Part shown: positions 53,534 to 60,508 of the stretch, piece after piece | How positions within the stretch are numbered: position 1 is the first letter of the stretch | Layout of the letters: each line of letters begins with the position of its first letter | Notes under the pieces: generated by a model | Database searches by the model: none | Told to the model about the DNA's origin: nothing | The model's input: the letters and a program-made list of their open reading frames with translations, nothing else | From: Siderastrea radians | Taxonomy: Eukaryota; Cnidaria; Anthozoa; Scleractinia; Rhizangiidae | Direction of reading: 5' to 3' | Assembly (NCBI GenBank): GCA_964017195.1 | Contig: OZ024898.1 | Coordinates: forward strand, 11,245,130 to 11,309,129 | Length of the DNA: 64,000 nucleotides | Translations under genes and position numbers: made by a program

Positions 53534-54934
53534 ATGCCTGACGTGAGTACACAAACCGCCCCGGCTCACGAGCGTTCCGAAGCGACCGTCAACTCGGCCT
53601 TACGGATTTTCAAGGTGCCACCGACCGACATTAGCATCAATGCCTATCGCATGGTTACCATCCAACCCACCACCACGGGTATCAATCCCATGGAATTCAT
53701 CATTCCGGGATTAGACGATTTTGTGGATTTGGGACGCAGTTACTTTACCATGGAATTGAGATTGCAAAAGAGTACGAACGATAACTTGGTGGCCAATCAG
53801 AAATTGTGGCCCGTCAACAATTTGGCCCATTCCATCATCAAACAAATTGACTTGCAATTGAATGGCACGTTGATCAGTCCTCAATCCGACACGTATCATT
53901 ACAAAGCTTACCTGGAAACCTTGTTGAATTATGATCGAGAAGATGGCAAGACCGTGTTAGGACCCCAAGGATGGTACAATCAAGTGGATTTCCCACCCCA
54001 ATGGACGGCCAACAACACCGACAAAGCAGGAGACCATGTAGCCTGGCAAGGTCTCAGTGACAATCACAAAGGGGCCTTGGACGCCATGGTAGCCGAAACC
54101 GCCAAGTATGCTGGAGGTCTTACCCACAGTCTGGTGTTTACCCCGCACCTGGAAGTGTTTCATATCGGCAAACTGTTGGTGCCTGGCATCGAAATCAAGA
54201 TGAAATTTCATTTCAATGGTCCCAGCCTGTTTTTCAATGGAGTGGCTCTAGCTGGTCGATTGATGGAAGGGGATGTGAAACTACGGTTTCATCTCTGCCA
54301 ACTGCGTTTGAATGATGCCATCTACCAGAGTATATCTGAAAAAAGACACAATGAAGGCCAAGTGGCTACCTACCCGACCGTCCGCAGTGAAATCCGCACG
54401 TTCACCATGCAAGACAACCTGGTCCGCTTTGATATCCCTAACCTGTTTCAAAACAGAATACCAGACCGATTGATTGTGGGGTTACTGGACAGCCGAGGCT
54501 TCAATGGAGATGTGACCCGAGATCCGTTCTGTTTCCAGAAATTTGGTTTGAGCTCCATTAAACAAATTGTCAGAGGAGAAGAATACCCTTATGAAACCCT
54601 GCAGTTAGTGCACAACAATGGCAGCCGAGATAACTTGGGCTACTTCCGTTTTCTGCAAGCCAGTGGGGCTTGGTGCAAAAAGAAAGGCAATATGGTAGAA
54701 CTAGAAGATTGGGGCCAAGCTAAAAATTGTACCTTGTACATGTTTGACAATGTGGCCAATGGCTGTGCTGACAGTCAAAACCTCAACCCCAAGCAAACGG
54801 GCGATTTACAACTGGTCTTGGAATTTGGAGCCGCCCCCGGTGTCAATATAACCGTACTCGTCTATGGAGAATTTGAGAACTTGCTGGAGATTGACAGGAA
54901 CGGAGCCGTGTTGTACAACATTTACCAACACTGA
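53534..54934 (+). CDS. mcp: Double jelly-roll major capsid protein
   Basis: 466 residues. Landmarks typical of Maverick/adintovirus capsid proteins are present: an N-terminal PTTTGINPMEFIIPG, then VNNLAHSIIKQIDLQLNGT and TYHYKAYLETLLNYDRED, a later VPGIEIKMKFHFN, and QLVLEFGAAPGVNITVLVYG near the C-terminus. Proteins of this type (F54H12.2-like in worm annotation) form hexon-like trimers of an icosahedral shell. The gene follows the basic core proteins by 2 nt and is followed by the protease, a typical capsid cassette. No truncation is seen, and the length is in the usual range. Confidence 0.9.
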   Translation: MPDVSTQTAPAHERSEATVNSALRIFKVPPTDISINAYRMVTIQPTTTGINPMEFIIPGLDDFVDLGRSYFTMELRLQKSTNDNLVANQKLWPVNNLAHSIIKQIDLQLNGTLISPQSDTYHYKAYLETLLNYDREDGKTVLGPQGWYNQVDFPPQWTANNTDKAGDHVAWQGLSDNHKGALDAMVAETAKYAGGLTHSLVFTPHLEVFHIGKLLVPGIEIKMKFHFNGPSLFFNGVALAGRLMEGDVKLRFHLCQLRLNDAIYQSISEKRHNEGQVATYPTVRSEIRTFTMQDNLVRFDIPNLFQNRIPDRLIVGLLDSRGFNGDVTRDPFCFQKFGLSSIKQIVRGEEYPYETLQLVHNNGSRDNLGYFRFLQASGAWCKKKGNMVELEDWGQAKNCTLYMFDNVANGCADSQNLNPKQTGDLQLVLEFGAAPGVNITVLVYGEFENLLEIDRNGAVLYNIYQH

Positions 54935-54938
54935 AGAA

Positions 54939-55478
54939 ATGGAACACGTGGCCTTGAATAATGTCCAGTTGGATTATTTAGCCCGCGACGACCCCCACTT
55001 GAAACCTGTCTTTTACGGAACGGTGGCCTGTGATCGTTTACCCAAGCGTCCTGTCAAGACCCATCCCCAAGGGTACATTGTGAATACGGACCCGCACGAT
55101 CAACCGGGACAACATTGGTTAGGGGTGTGGACGGATGGAAACGTGTGTGAAATCCTCGACAGTTATGCTTTACCCCTGGACACGTACGTGCAAGCCACCC
55201 CGTTACGAGATTGGATGGTCAAACATTGGAAGTATGTGGTGACCAATGGCAAGTCCCTGCAAACCATTTCAAGCAAGAGTTGTGGGGATTACGCCTTGTT
55301 GTACTTGAAAGCCAAAGCCCGTGGACGGACCTTGCAAGACTTTTTAAATGAGTTTTCCGATCATGATTATGTAAGCAATGACCATCAAGCCGGTCAACGC
55401 GTTCAACAATTGATTGTAGGCCAAGAAGCCAGATGGTATCAACTTTGTTGTCATCCGTATCATCAACGGAATGATTAA
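54939..55478 (+). CDS. pro: Adenain-like cysteine protease (C5 family)
   Basis: 179 residues from ATG 54939, 4 nt after the capsid stop. The catalytic set is in place: His59 (GQHWLGVW), Asp74 (EILDSY), oxyanion Gln108 and Cys115 (SKSCGDYALLYL), with the Gln-to-Cys spacing of 7 that is seen in adenovirus protease. It would cleave virion precursors during maturation; the QRGG and MRGG motifs in the neighbouring small basic proteins are likely targets. AATAAA follows shortly after the stop. Confidence 0.9.
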   Translation: MEHVALNNVQLDYLARDDPHLKPVFYGTVACDRLPKRPVKTHPQGYIVNTDPHDQPGQHWLGVWTDGNVCEILDSYALPLDTYVQATPLRDWMVKHWKYVVTNGKSLQTISSKSCGDYALLYLKAKARGRTLQDFLNEFSDHDYVSNDHQAGQRVQQLIVGQEARWYQLCCHPYHQRND

Positions 55479-55506
55479 ATAAAATTTGTTGGAAAAAACG
55501 TGTGTC

Positions 55507-55591
55507 GGAGTCGTAGCTCAGTCGGTAGAGCCTTTGGATCCCCCCGGATACATGAGGGGATCGTGCGTGGGTTCGAGTCCCACCGATTCCA
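55507..55591 (+). tRNA. tRNA-like RNA polymerase III gene inside the viral element
   Basis: A 7-bp acceptor (GGAGTCG/CGATTCC, one G-U), discriminator A, D-arm GCTC/GAGC with perfect A-box TAGCTCAGTCGG, and T-arm GTGGG/CCCAC with loop TTCGAGT and perfect B-box GGTTCGAGTCC are all present in 85 nt. The centre does not form a standard anticodon arm: the best pairing is GATCCCC with GGGGATC around a 12-nt loop. A run of nine T at 55605-55613 is a good polymerase III terminator. It is therefore a transcribable tRNA-like RNA, perhaps an intron-containing or non-decoding form. The D- and T-arm regions resemble animal tRNA-Lys. Confidence 0.75.
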
Positions 55592-55604
55592 ATAAAAAGG
55601 TGCC

Positions 55605-55613
55605 TTTTTTTTT
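55605..55613 (+). terminator. RNA polymerase III terminator (T9)
   Basis: Nine consecutive T residues 14 nt downstream of the tRNA-like gene, just before the ATPase start codon. Confidence 0.7.
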
Positions 55614-55617
55614 CTAA

Positions 55618-56289
55618 ATGGGTAGTATCATCATCATGCAAACGGGGAAACCGTTTCGTTTTCATACCCCCTCCTCTATCTTGGTGGTGGGTCCTTCGGG
55701 ATGTGGCAAAACGGTGTTTACGGAAAAACTCTTGGTAGACAACCCCGAGTTGTTTGACACCCCACCGACCCAAATGCATTATTGTTATGGGGCGTGGCAA
55801 GATCGTTTTCAAGGCATGCAAGATCATGGGGTGAAGTTTCACGAAGGGATTCCCGATCATGACGCGTTGGTCCAATGGTTTCCTGAAGGACAGGGGGTCC
55901 TGGTCTTGGATGATTTAATGGATGAAGGGAGTCACGATAAACGCGTGTTGGATTTATTCACCAAACATTCGCATCATCAAGGAGTGACGGTGCTCTACTT
56001 GTGCCAAGACATGTTTCCCGTGGGGCGCTATGCCAAAAGTATATCCCGCAATGCCCATTACATTGTGGCGTTCAAGAACCCCCGAGATCAATTAGGGGTA
56101 CGCAACGTCATGCTGCAATCGTTTCCGACCACTTGGAAAGACACGTTGGAGACGTTTCATCAAGCCACCACCCGCCCGTATGGCTATTTGGTGTTGGATT
56201 TACACCCGGCCTCCTCCGATGAACAACGGTTGTTGAGTCACCTGTTAAAAGACGAAGGATGGACGCGTACCTATCAAAAGCGAGTATAA
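55618..56289 (+). CDS. atp: FtsK/HerA-type DNA packaging ATPase
   Basis: 223 residues. Walker A GPSGCGKT (25-32), Walker B VLVLDDLMDE (94-103) and a sensor-like YLCQDMF (127-133) match the A32/Maverick packaging ATPases that pump DNA into capsids. The gene starts right after the polymerase III terminator. Length and motif order are normal for the family. Confidence 0.92.
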   Translation: MGSIIIMQTGKPFRFHTPSSILVVGPSGCGKTVFTEKLLVDNPELFDTPPTQMHYCYGAWQDRFQGMQDHGVKFHEGIPDHDALVQWFPEGQGVLVLDDLMDEGSHDKRVLDLFTKHSHHQGVTVLYLCQDMFPVGRYAKSISRNAHYIVAFKNPRDQLGVRNVMLQSFPTTWKDTLETFHQATTRPYGYLVLDLHPASSDEQRLLSHLLKDEGWTRTYQKRV

Positions 56290-56328
56290 AGGCACGACAC
56301 CCCCTTTGAAACCGGAAAAAGAGCAACC

Positions 56329-57192
56329 ATGGCCGATGATGACGACCGTCAACCTCCGCAATCGTACGATACCGTGGCCCCGGCGGGGGTGGGGGCGTTC
56401 AGCAGCAATGTCATGTCCCCAAGAGCTTGGCAAGATTTATTTATCTCGGGAGACCAAGGCCTTCTCGACGCCGCCCAGGAGGAAATGGACGCTGATCCCC
56501 TCTATGAGTTTATGCAATCCCTCCCCCCTGCGGACGTCATCGCGAGTTGGCCCAATGTGACTGGTGTACCCCCTGCACAGGCCTCTTCCCCCGCGGGAGT
56601 AGGAAGTCCAGGAAATCAATCATTCCAAAGCCCCCAGACCACCCCGGAGTCTTCTGGGGCTCGAACGCCTGCGACTCCTCCTAGCGTACCCAGGGCGGCG
56701 GGTGCTCGAACAGCCGCGGGGGCTGGGGGTAATGGTAGGGGACGCCGTAGACCTAGGACTAGAGGTGGACGTGGTGGGGGACGTGGCGGTGGACGTGGTG
56801 GTGGTGGTGGTGGAGGTGCTGGAGGTGGTGCTGGAGGTGCTGGTGGAGGTGCTGCTGGTGGTGCTGGTGGTGGAGGAGGCGGTGGTGGAGGAGGTGGTGG
56901 TGGAGGAGGTGGTGGTGGTGGTGGTGGACGACGGGGGCGCCGACGCCGACGCCTTTTCCCCACTTCACCTGCCTCCAGTACTCCTGGATCGTCTGGGGGG
57001 TCTGGTAGACAACCTCGTACCTTGCGTCAAGCCGCTTTACAACGACGTTTACGGATGCTATTACAAGATCAAGAACAATTGGCCCAAGGACGGGAAATTG
57101 CTAATGTCACCATGACCAATAGCATTGTCACCAGTTATAAACAAGGAGGCGCCCCGAGCGTACAAACCTCGTCGTCCCGGGTCTCGCCGTGA
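56329..57192 (+). CDS. Acidic/RGG-rich protein with long Gly tract
   Basis: 287 residues. The N-terminal 80 are acidic and helical (DPLYEFMQSL), the middle is Pro/Ser/Thr-rich, and residues about 135-205 form RGG boxes and a very long Gly/Ala/Arg tract encoded by GGTGGTGGA-type repeats, followed by an Arg cluster and a basic helical C-terminus. A TATA-like AGTATAAAGG overlaps the end of the ATPase gene. RGG boxes bind RNA and G-rich nucleic acid. Similarly placed proteins in adenoviruses assist hexon assembly, but no homology was shown. Confidence 0.65.
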   Translation: MADDDDRQPPQSYDTVAPAGVGAFSSNVMSPRAWQDLFISGDQGLLDAAQEEMDADPLYEFMQSLPPADVIASWPNVTGVPPAQASSPAGVGSPGNQSFQSPQTTPESSGARTPATPPSVPRAAGARTAAGAGGNGRGRRRPRTRGGRGGGRGGGRGGGGGGGAGGGAGGAGGGAAGGAGGGGGGGGGGGGGGGGGGGGGRRGRRRRRLFPTSPASSTPGSSGGSGRQPRTLRQAALQRRLRMLLQDQEQLAQGREIANVTMTNSIVTSYKQGGAPSVQTSSSRVSP

Positions 57193-57194
57193 GG

Positions 57195-57878
57195 ATGAAA
57201 ACCGTCGTGTCGTTATTGAATGGATCTCGACGTCCTGGCATCCCCTTCCCACCGGAATTATTACAACGAATGGATTCCTTGTATGCCTTTTACCATCAAC
57301 AATGGTGGTGTTATCGCAAAATGTTGAATCATTACAAGTGTATCAATGCCTTGTTCAATGGCCTGGCGTTACTCCTGATGGCCGCGGGCATGATTGCTGG
57401 CCCCCTGTTGGACAACAGTACGTTGGTAGCCTGTTTGGCGGCGGTGGGCACCGTGGTCAAAGGATGGAATGATTTTAAACAATATCGATTTAAAGTGACC
57501 ATGAGTCGATTTGCGTTTACCACCTATGCCAAAGCCTTGACCGAATTGAAAACCTATGTGAGGGGTGTCCCCTTGGAGGACCTGGAAGGATTTTTAATCA
57601 AGATGCAAACGTTGGATGACACCATTGTGGATTTCACCCCTCCGTTACCCAAACGATGTCTCCAAGATTACCATGGTCATTTTGTGTACCATCCCGTGGA
57701 AGCCCTATGCTATGTAGACGGATGTCCTCGTCCCTTGAAACCCAAAGACTATTGGATCCATAAAAAGCCGCTCCCTCCCAGCCCGACACTCTTAGAACCA
57801 TGGCCCCCCGAAGAAGACGGACAAAAAGAAAAAGAAGAACCCAGCAAGGAGAAGGCATACCTTGGCTCGTCGACGTGA
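57195..57878 (+). CDS. Two-TM membrane protein conserved in Maverick elements
   Basis: 227 residues from ATG 57195, which lies 2 nt beyond the previous stop. Two hydrophobic helices, INALFNGLALLLMAAGMIAG and STLVACLAAVGTVV, are joined by a short loop and followed by FAFTTYAKALTELKTYVRG and LDDTIVDFTP. This pattern, which I recall from other animal Mavericks, resembles SLATT-like paired-helix proteins. It may be an inner-membrane, egress or virion entry component. The C-terminal 26 codons overlap the next gene. Confidence 0.65.
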   Translation: MKTVVSLLNGSRRPGIPFPPELLQRMDSLYAFYHQQWWCYRKMLNHYKCINALFNGLALLLMAAGMIAGPLLDNSTLVACLAAVGTVVKGWNDFKQYRFKVTMSRFAFTTYAKALTELKTYVRGVPLEDLEGFLIKMQTLDDTIVDFTPPLPKRCLQDYHGHFVYHPVEALCYVDGCPRPLKPKDYWIHKKPLPPSPTLLEPWPPEEDGQKEKEEPSKEKAYLGSST

Positions 57879-58078
57879 AAAAGGGGTATGAAGTCACAAG
57901 TGATTTGGTCAAAGCCTTGAAAAAACCGCAAATGAGTGCTACCCAAGGGAGAAAGATGGTATCGGGGTACAAACAACAATATCAAGCGTATAAAAGACGA
58001 GGGGGTACCAAAGGGTACAACAGTTGGTTGATCGACAAAGGCTATGCCAAAAAACCTAACAAGTGCTGTATCCAATGA
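57800..58078 (+). CDS. Small basic virion-type protein
   Basis: 92 residues starting MAPRRRRTKRKRRTQQGEGI; the QQGEG motif parallels QEGEG in the protein at 52669 and may be a protease site. It overlaps the upstream gene by 79 nt in another frame, and its stop overlaps the next start (ATGA). The basic composition points to a DNA-condensing core protein. Confidence 0.65.
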   Translation: MAPRRRRTKRKRRTQQGEGIPWLVDVKKGYEVTSDLVKALKKPQMSATQGRKMVSGYKQQYQAYKRRGGTKGYNSWLIDKGYAKKPNKCCIQ

Positions 58079-58404
58079 AACGTCTTCGACGTCAACGCAG
58101 AAAAAAGAAACAACGAGGAGGCGCTTTAATGCGTCGCAAACCCCGTTTGGTGGATAAAATTGCCCATGGCATGAGTATGTTTCTCTCAGGCCCTGCGCCG
58201 GGGTTTGGACTGGCTTTAGGCAAATTAGGTGGACAAGCCTTGAAAGGCATTACCGATAATGTACAACATTACCGACGACGACAACGAGGTGGGGGTTGGT
58301 GGTCCGATTTGAAACGCAATACCCGTCAAGGCTATAAAGAGACGCAAGACCTCATCAAACAAGACAAAGCCCTTCAACGTTTATTGACGGGTCGACCATG
58401 GTGA
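58075..58404 (+). CDS. Small basic virion-type protein with two QRGG sites
   Basis: 109 residues from ATG 58075 in an ATGA overlap with the previous stop. RRQRRKKKQRGGALMRRKP and YRRRQRGGGWWSDL give two candidate cleavage points, separated by a hydrophobic Gly/Ala-rich helix (GPAPGFGLALGKLGGQALKG) that could interact with membranes, as in adenovirus protein VI. Confidence 0.65.
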   Translation: MKRLRRQRRKKKQRGGALMRRKPRLVDKIAHGMSMFLSGPAPGFGLALGKLGGQALKGITDNVQHYRRRQRGGGWWSDLKRNTRQGYKETQDLIKQDKALQRLLTGRPW

Positions 58405-58565
58405 GGAGGAGAAGACGACGCCGTCGTCGTCAACGCGGTGGTTTTTTAAATCTATTGGCCCCCGCCATGGTAGGATTGGGGAAAGCCGTGGCCTTGGAAA
58501 CGGATAAACGTATAAAACGCACGATTCAAAAAGCCAATCAACGCTATCGTCGTCGTCACCGATAA
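58398..58565 (+). CDS. 55-aa basic protein with QRGG site
   Basis: An ATG at 58398, overlapping the end of the previous gene, opens a 55-codon frame: nine consecutive Arg, then QRGGFLNLLAPAMVGLGKAV and a basic tail (RYRRRHR). The architecture (Arg run, QRGG, hydrophobic helix, basic tail) copies its neighbours, which supports it as a real gene despite its length. It is followed after 3 nt by the next ATG. Confidence 0.65.
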   Translation: MVRRRRRRRRRQRGGFLNLLAPAMVGLGKAVALETDKRIKRTIQKANQRYRRRHR

Positions 58566-58568
58566 ACG

Positions 58569-58895
58569 ATGCAACGTCTTCGACGTCAATTACCGTTTTT
58601 ACGGTCCATGTTACAAGAAGCCAATGGTTCCAAACGTCAAGAGTTGTTACAACATGCCAATGCCGATCAAATCAATGCTGTGAGTGAATTGGTTTTGAAC
58701 TTCTTAAAAAACAAGATTCCCGTCACCCCACCCATGCTGACTAAACTTCAACCCTATAAAAGGGTGCTACGCGATTTGGGACGTCGTCGACATTCCGTCA
58801 AAAAACGTCGGGCGTGGTTGGTTCAACAAAAAGGACGCGGCTTGTTTCAAGGACTTCACGAGGTGTTATGTCAATGTGCTCGACCGACCCGTTAA
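58569..58895 (+). CDS. Basic helical virion-type protein
   Basis: 108 residues. Begins MQRLRRQLPFLRSML, continues with an Asp/Asn-rich helix pair (ADQINAVSELVLNFLKNKIP), then LQPYKRVLRDLGRRR and a GRGLFQGLHEVL terminus. The pattern of a KR-rich helix ending in a Gly-Phe/Leu hydrophobic tail recurs in Maverick small proteins. Likely an internal capsid protein. Confidence 0.6.
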   Translation: MQRLRRQLPFLRSMLQEANGSKRQELLQHANADQINAVSELVLNFLKNKIPVTPPMLTKLQPYKRVLRDLGRRRHSVKKRRAWLVQQKGRGLFQGLHEVLCQCARPTR

Positions 58896-59107
58896 CCCTG
58901 GCCACATGGATCACCCTGTTACAAGAGGCCAATCGGGCCACCGACCAGTGGAAAGACGAGTGTCATTATTGGAAGCATAAATATCGCCTGTTGTATCGAG
59001 AGTACAGGCACATCTTAAAGGCCCGTCTTTGTGAGAGCTGTCGTCAGATAGAAGACGGGGAACTTTGCTCCGAGTGTAGTCAACCCCCATGGATGAGGTC
59101 TACATGA
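58868..59107 (+). CDS. Small Cys-rich (CxxC) protein
   Basis: 79 residues from the ATG at 58868, overlapping the previous stop by 28 nt. A helical, Trp/Tyr-rich front half (DECHYWKHKYRLLYREYRHIL) is followed by CESCRQ and CSECSQ, a compact zinc-binding pair. The next gene begins inside its last codons. No family recognised. Confidence 0.55.
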   Translation: MSMCSTDPLTLATWITLLQEANRATDQWKDECHYWKHKYRLLYREYRHILKARLCESCRQIEDGELCSECSQPPWMRST

Positions 59108-59736
59108 TTCCCCAGAAGGACTTGGAACAACTCGTTCAATATTACAAAGGAGAACTCACCGAAAATGCCTTGTTGAACAAAGCCGCGACGCTGGCCGCTA
59201 AAAAACATGTCTTGTTAGCCAATCCCGAATTACCCCCAGCCCTGGTCAATGCTCAAACCAAACCATTGAGTCAAGAATTAATCAAGTTAACCAAACGCAT
59301 TCGTCAATTTCCCGGAGGCGTGGGAGTCGGGGCCCCGGGTGGTCCGCCAGGCGAAGAAGAAGAAGAAGTCGGGGATTTAGTGACGGGACCCGTGGAACAA
59401 TGGTTGAAGCGCATGATAAAAGGAGGACCGTCGGCTCCCAAACCCACCATTACCCCTGCTACCAGGGAAGGCGCGAGAGAACCGAGACCTTCTACCAGTC
59501 GAGGAGAAGAGAGACCTTCTACCAGTCGAGGGGATACCCGGACTCGTTTACAAGTCATTCGAGAACAGCGCAAGGCCTTGGAAAAAAAGTTAGCCGAGAG
59601 TGGTAAAGGCAAAGGCAAAGGCAAAGGCAAAGGCATCTCCCGTGAAGTGCAAGCATTAAAACCCTTACCCGGTTGGGAAGATTGGGCCAAAGGCAAACCA
59701 CCCCGACGACGACGTTTGCAGTACGACAGTGAGTAA
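59089..59736 (+). CDS. Virion-type protein with PST-rich linker and KG repeats
   Basis: 215 residues. The N-terminal 90 are helical (MDEVYMIPQKDLEQLVQYYK), then Gly/Pro- and Glu-rich segments with FPGGVGVG and IKGGPSAP (possible protease sites), a RPSTSRG repeat, five KG pairs, and a basic C-terminus (PPRRRRLQYDSE). Proteins starting with the EVYxIP pattern sit in the capsid clusters of related elements. I infer a structural role comparable to adenovirus IIIa or a scaffold. Confidence 0.6.
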   Translation: MDEVYMIPQKDLEQLVQYYKGELTENALLNKAATLAAKKHVLLANPELPPALVNAQTKPLSQELIKLTKRIRQFPGGVGVGAPGGPPGEEEEEVGDLVTGPVEQWLKRMIKGGPSAPKPTITPATREGAREPRPSTSRGEERPSTSRGDTRTRLQVIREQRKALEKKLAESGKGKGKGKGKGISREVQALKPLPGWEDWAKGKPPRRRRLQYDSE

Positions 59737-59739
59737 ACG

Positions 59740-60093
59740 ATGCCCACCCACAGGAGGAGAAGGGGTATCAAACGCACCCAACGCGGAGGGGCCGTGGATG
59801 TCCAAAAATGGATTGCTAAAACTGGCAAAGAATTTCATTGGCCTGGGTATCAGTACATGGGCCCTGGGACGCATTTAGCCAAACGCCTGAAACGTGGGGA
59901 CCCCGGTAAAAATCGCTTGGACCGCATTGCGAAACAACACGACATTGATTACAGCCGTGCCAAGAATTTGCAAGACAAATGGAAAGCCGATACCAAGATG
60001 ATCCAAGCCATTGATAAATTACCTGGCAAGAAAACCAAGACGGAACGGGTGGTCAAGAAAATCATGCAAGCCAAGAAACGTTTAAAATTGTAA
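59740..60093 (+). CDS. Phospholipase A2-like virion protein
   Basis: 117 residues. A basic leader with TQRGG (14-17) is followed by YQYMGPGTHL (calcium-loop Gly-Pro-Gly at 41-43) and RIAKQHDIDYSRAK (catalytic His67-Asp68), the signature of the parvovirus VP1-type PLA2 domain. In parvoviruses this activity breaches endosomes during entry. The QRGG upstream of the domain suggests that the protease frees the enzyme during maturation. Confidence 0.85.
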   Translation: MPTHRRRRGIKRTQRGGAVDVQKWIAKTGKEFHWPGYQYMGPGTHLAKRLKRGDPGKNRLDRIAKQHDIDYSRAKNLQDKWKADTKMIQAIDKLPGKKTKTERVVKKIMQAKKRLKL

Positions 60094-60508
60094 TTTTAAT
60101 GACAACCCCCAGTTACATGTTGTGTCAATAAAAAATGAAAATGTCTGATTGGTTCCTTAGTACTGTCTCAAAAACAAAGATGTCGTGTCAGGATTCTCAA
60201 ACAGGATTCTGGAGAACCCATTGAGGTATAGCCCCTATATACCTTGTTGACAAATAAATAAATGACAATGTCTGATTGTTATTCTGCAGTTCGGTAGTCT
60301 TCTATAGTTCGTGTCGAGTCTCAAACAGGATTTCTCAAACAGGATTCTGGAGAACTCCTTGTGACCAAGTTCATTGTACTGAAAAACTCCTTGTAGTGTA
60401 GACAAATATGATCCACGTTGATAAAAAAAAAATGTCACTGTCTCTTTGATCGTTCTACCACAAATGTCACGATGGCATGTTCTGTCAAATACGGAAACGA
60501 AACATGTT
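60094..60508. other. Non-coding spacer between convergent gene clusters
   Basis: Contains AATAAA signals (60128 and 60255) and two copies of a segment with AATGTCTGATTG and CAAACAGGATTCTGGAGAAC (about 60142-60222 and 60268-60352). It is the shared 3' region of the capsid cluster and the minus-strand gene. Confidence 0.6.

Noticed and set aside
56616..56963. Minus-strand poly-Pro/His frames opposite the RGG gene
   Set aside because: They mirror the GGT-repeat coding strand and lack any independent signal.
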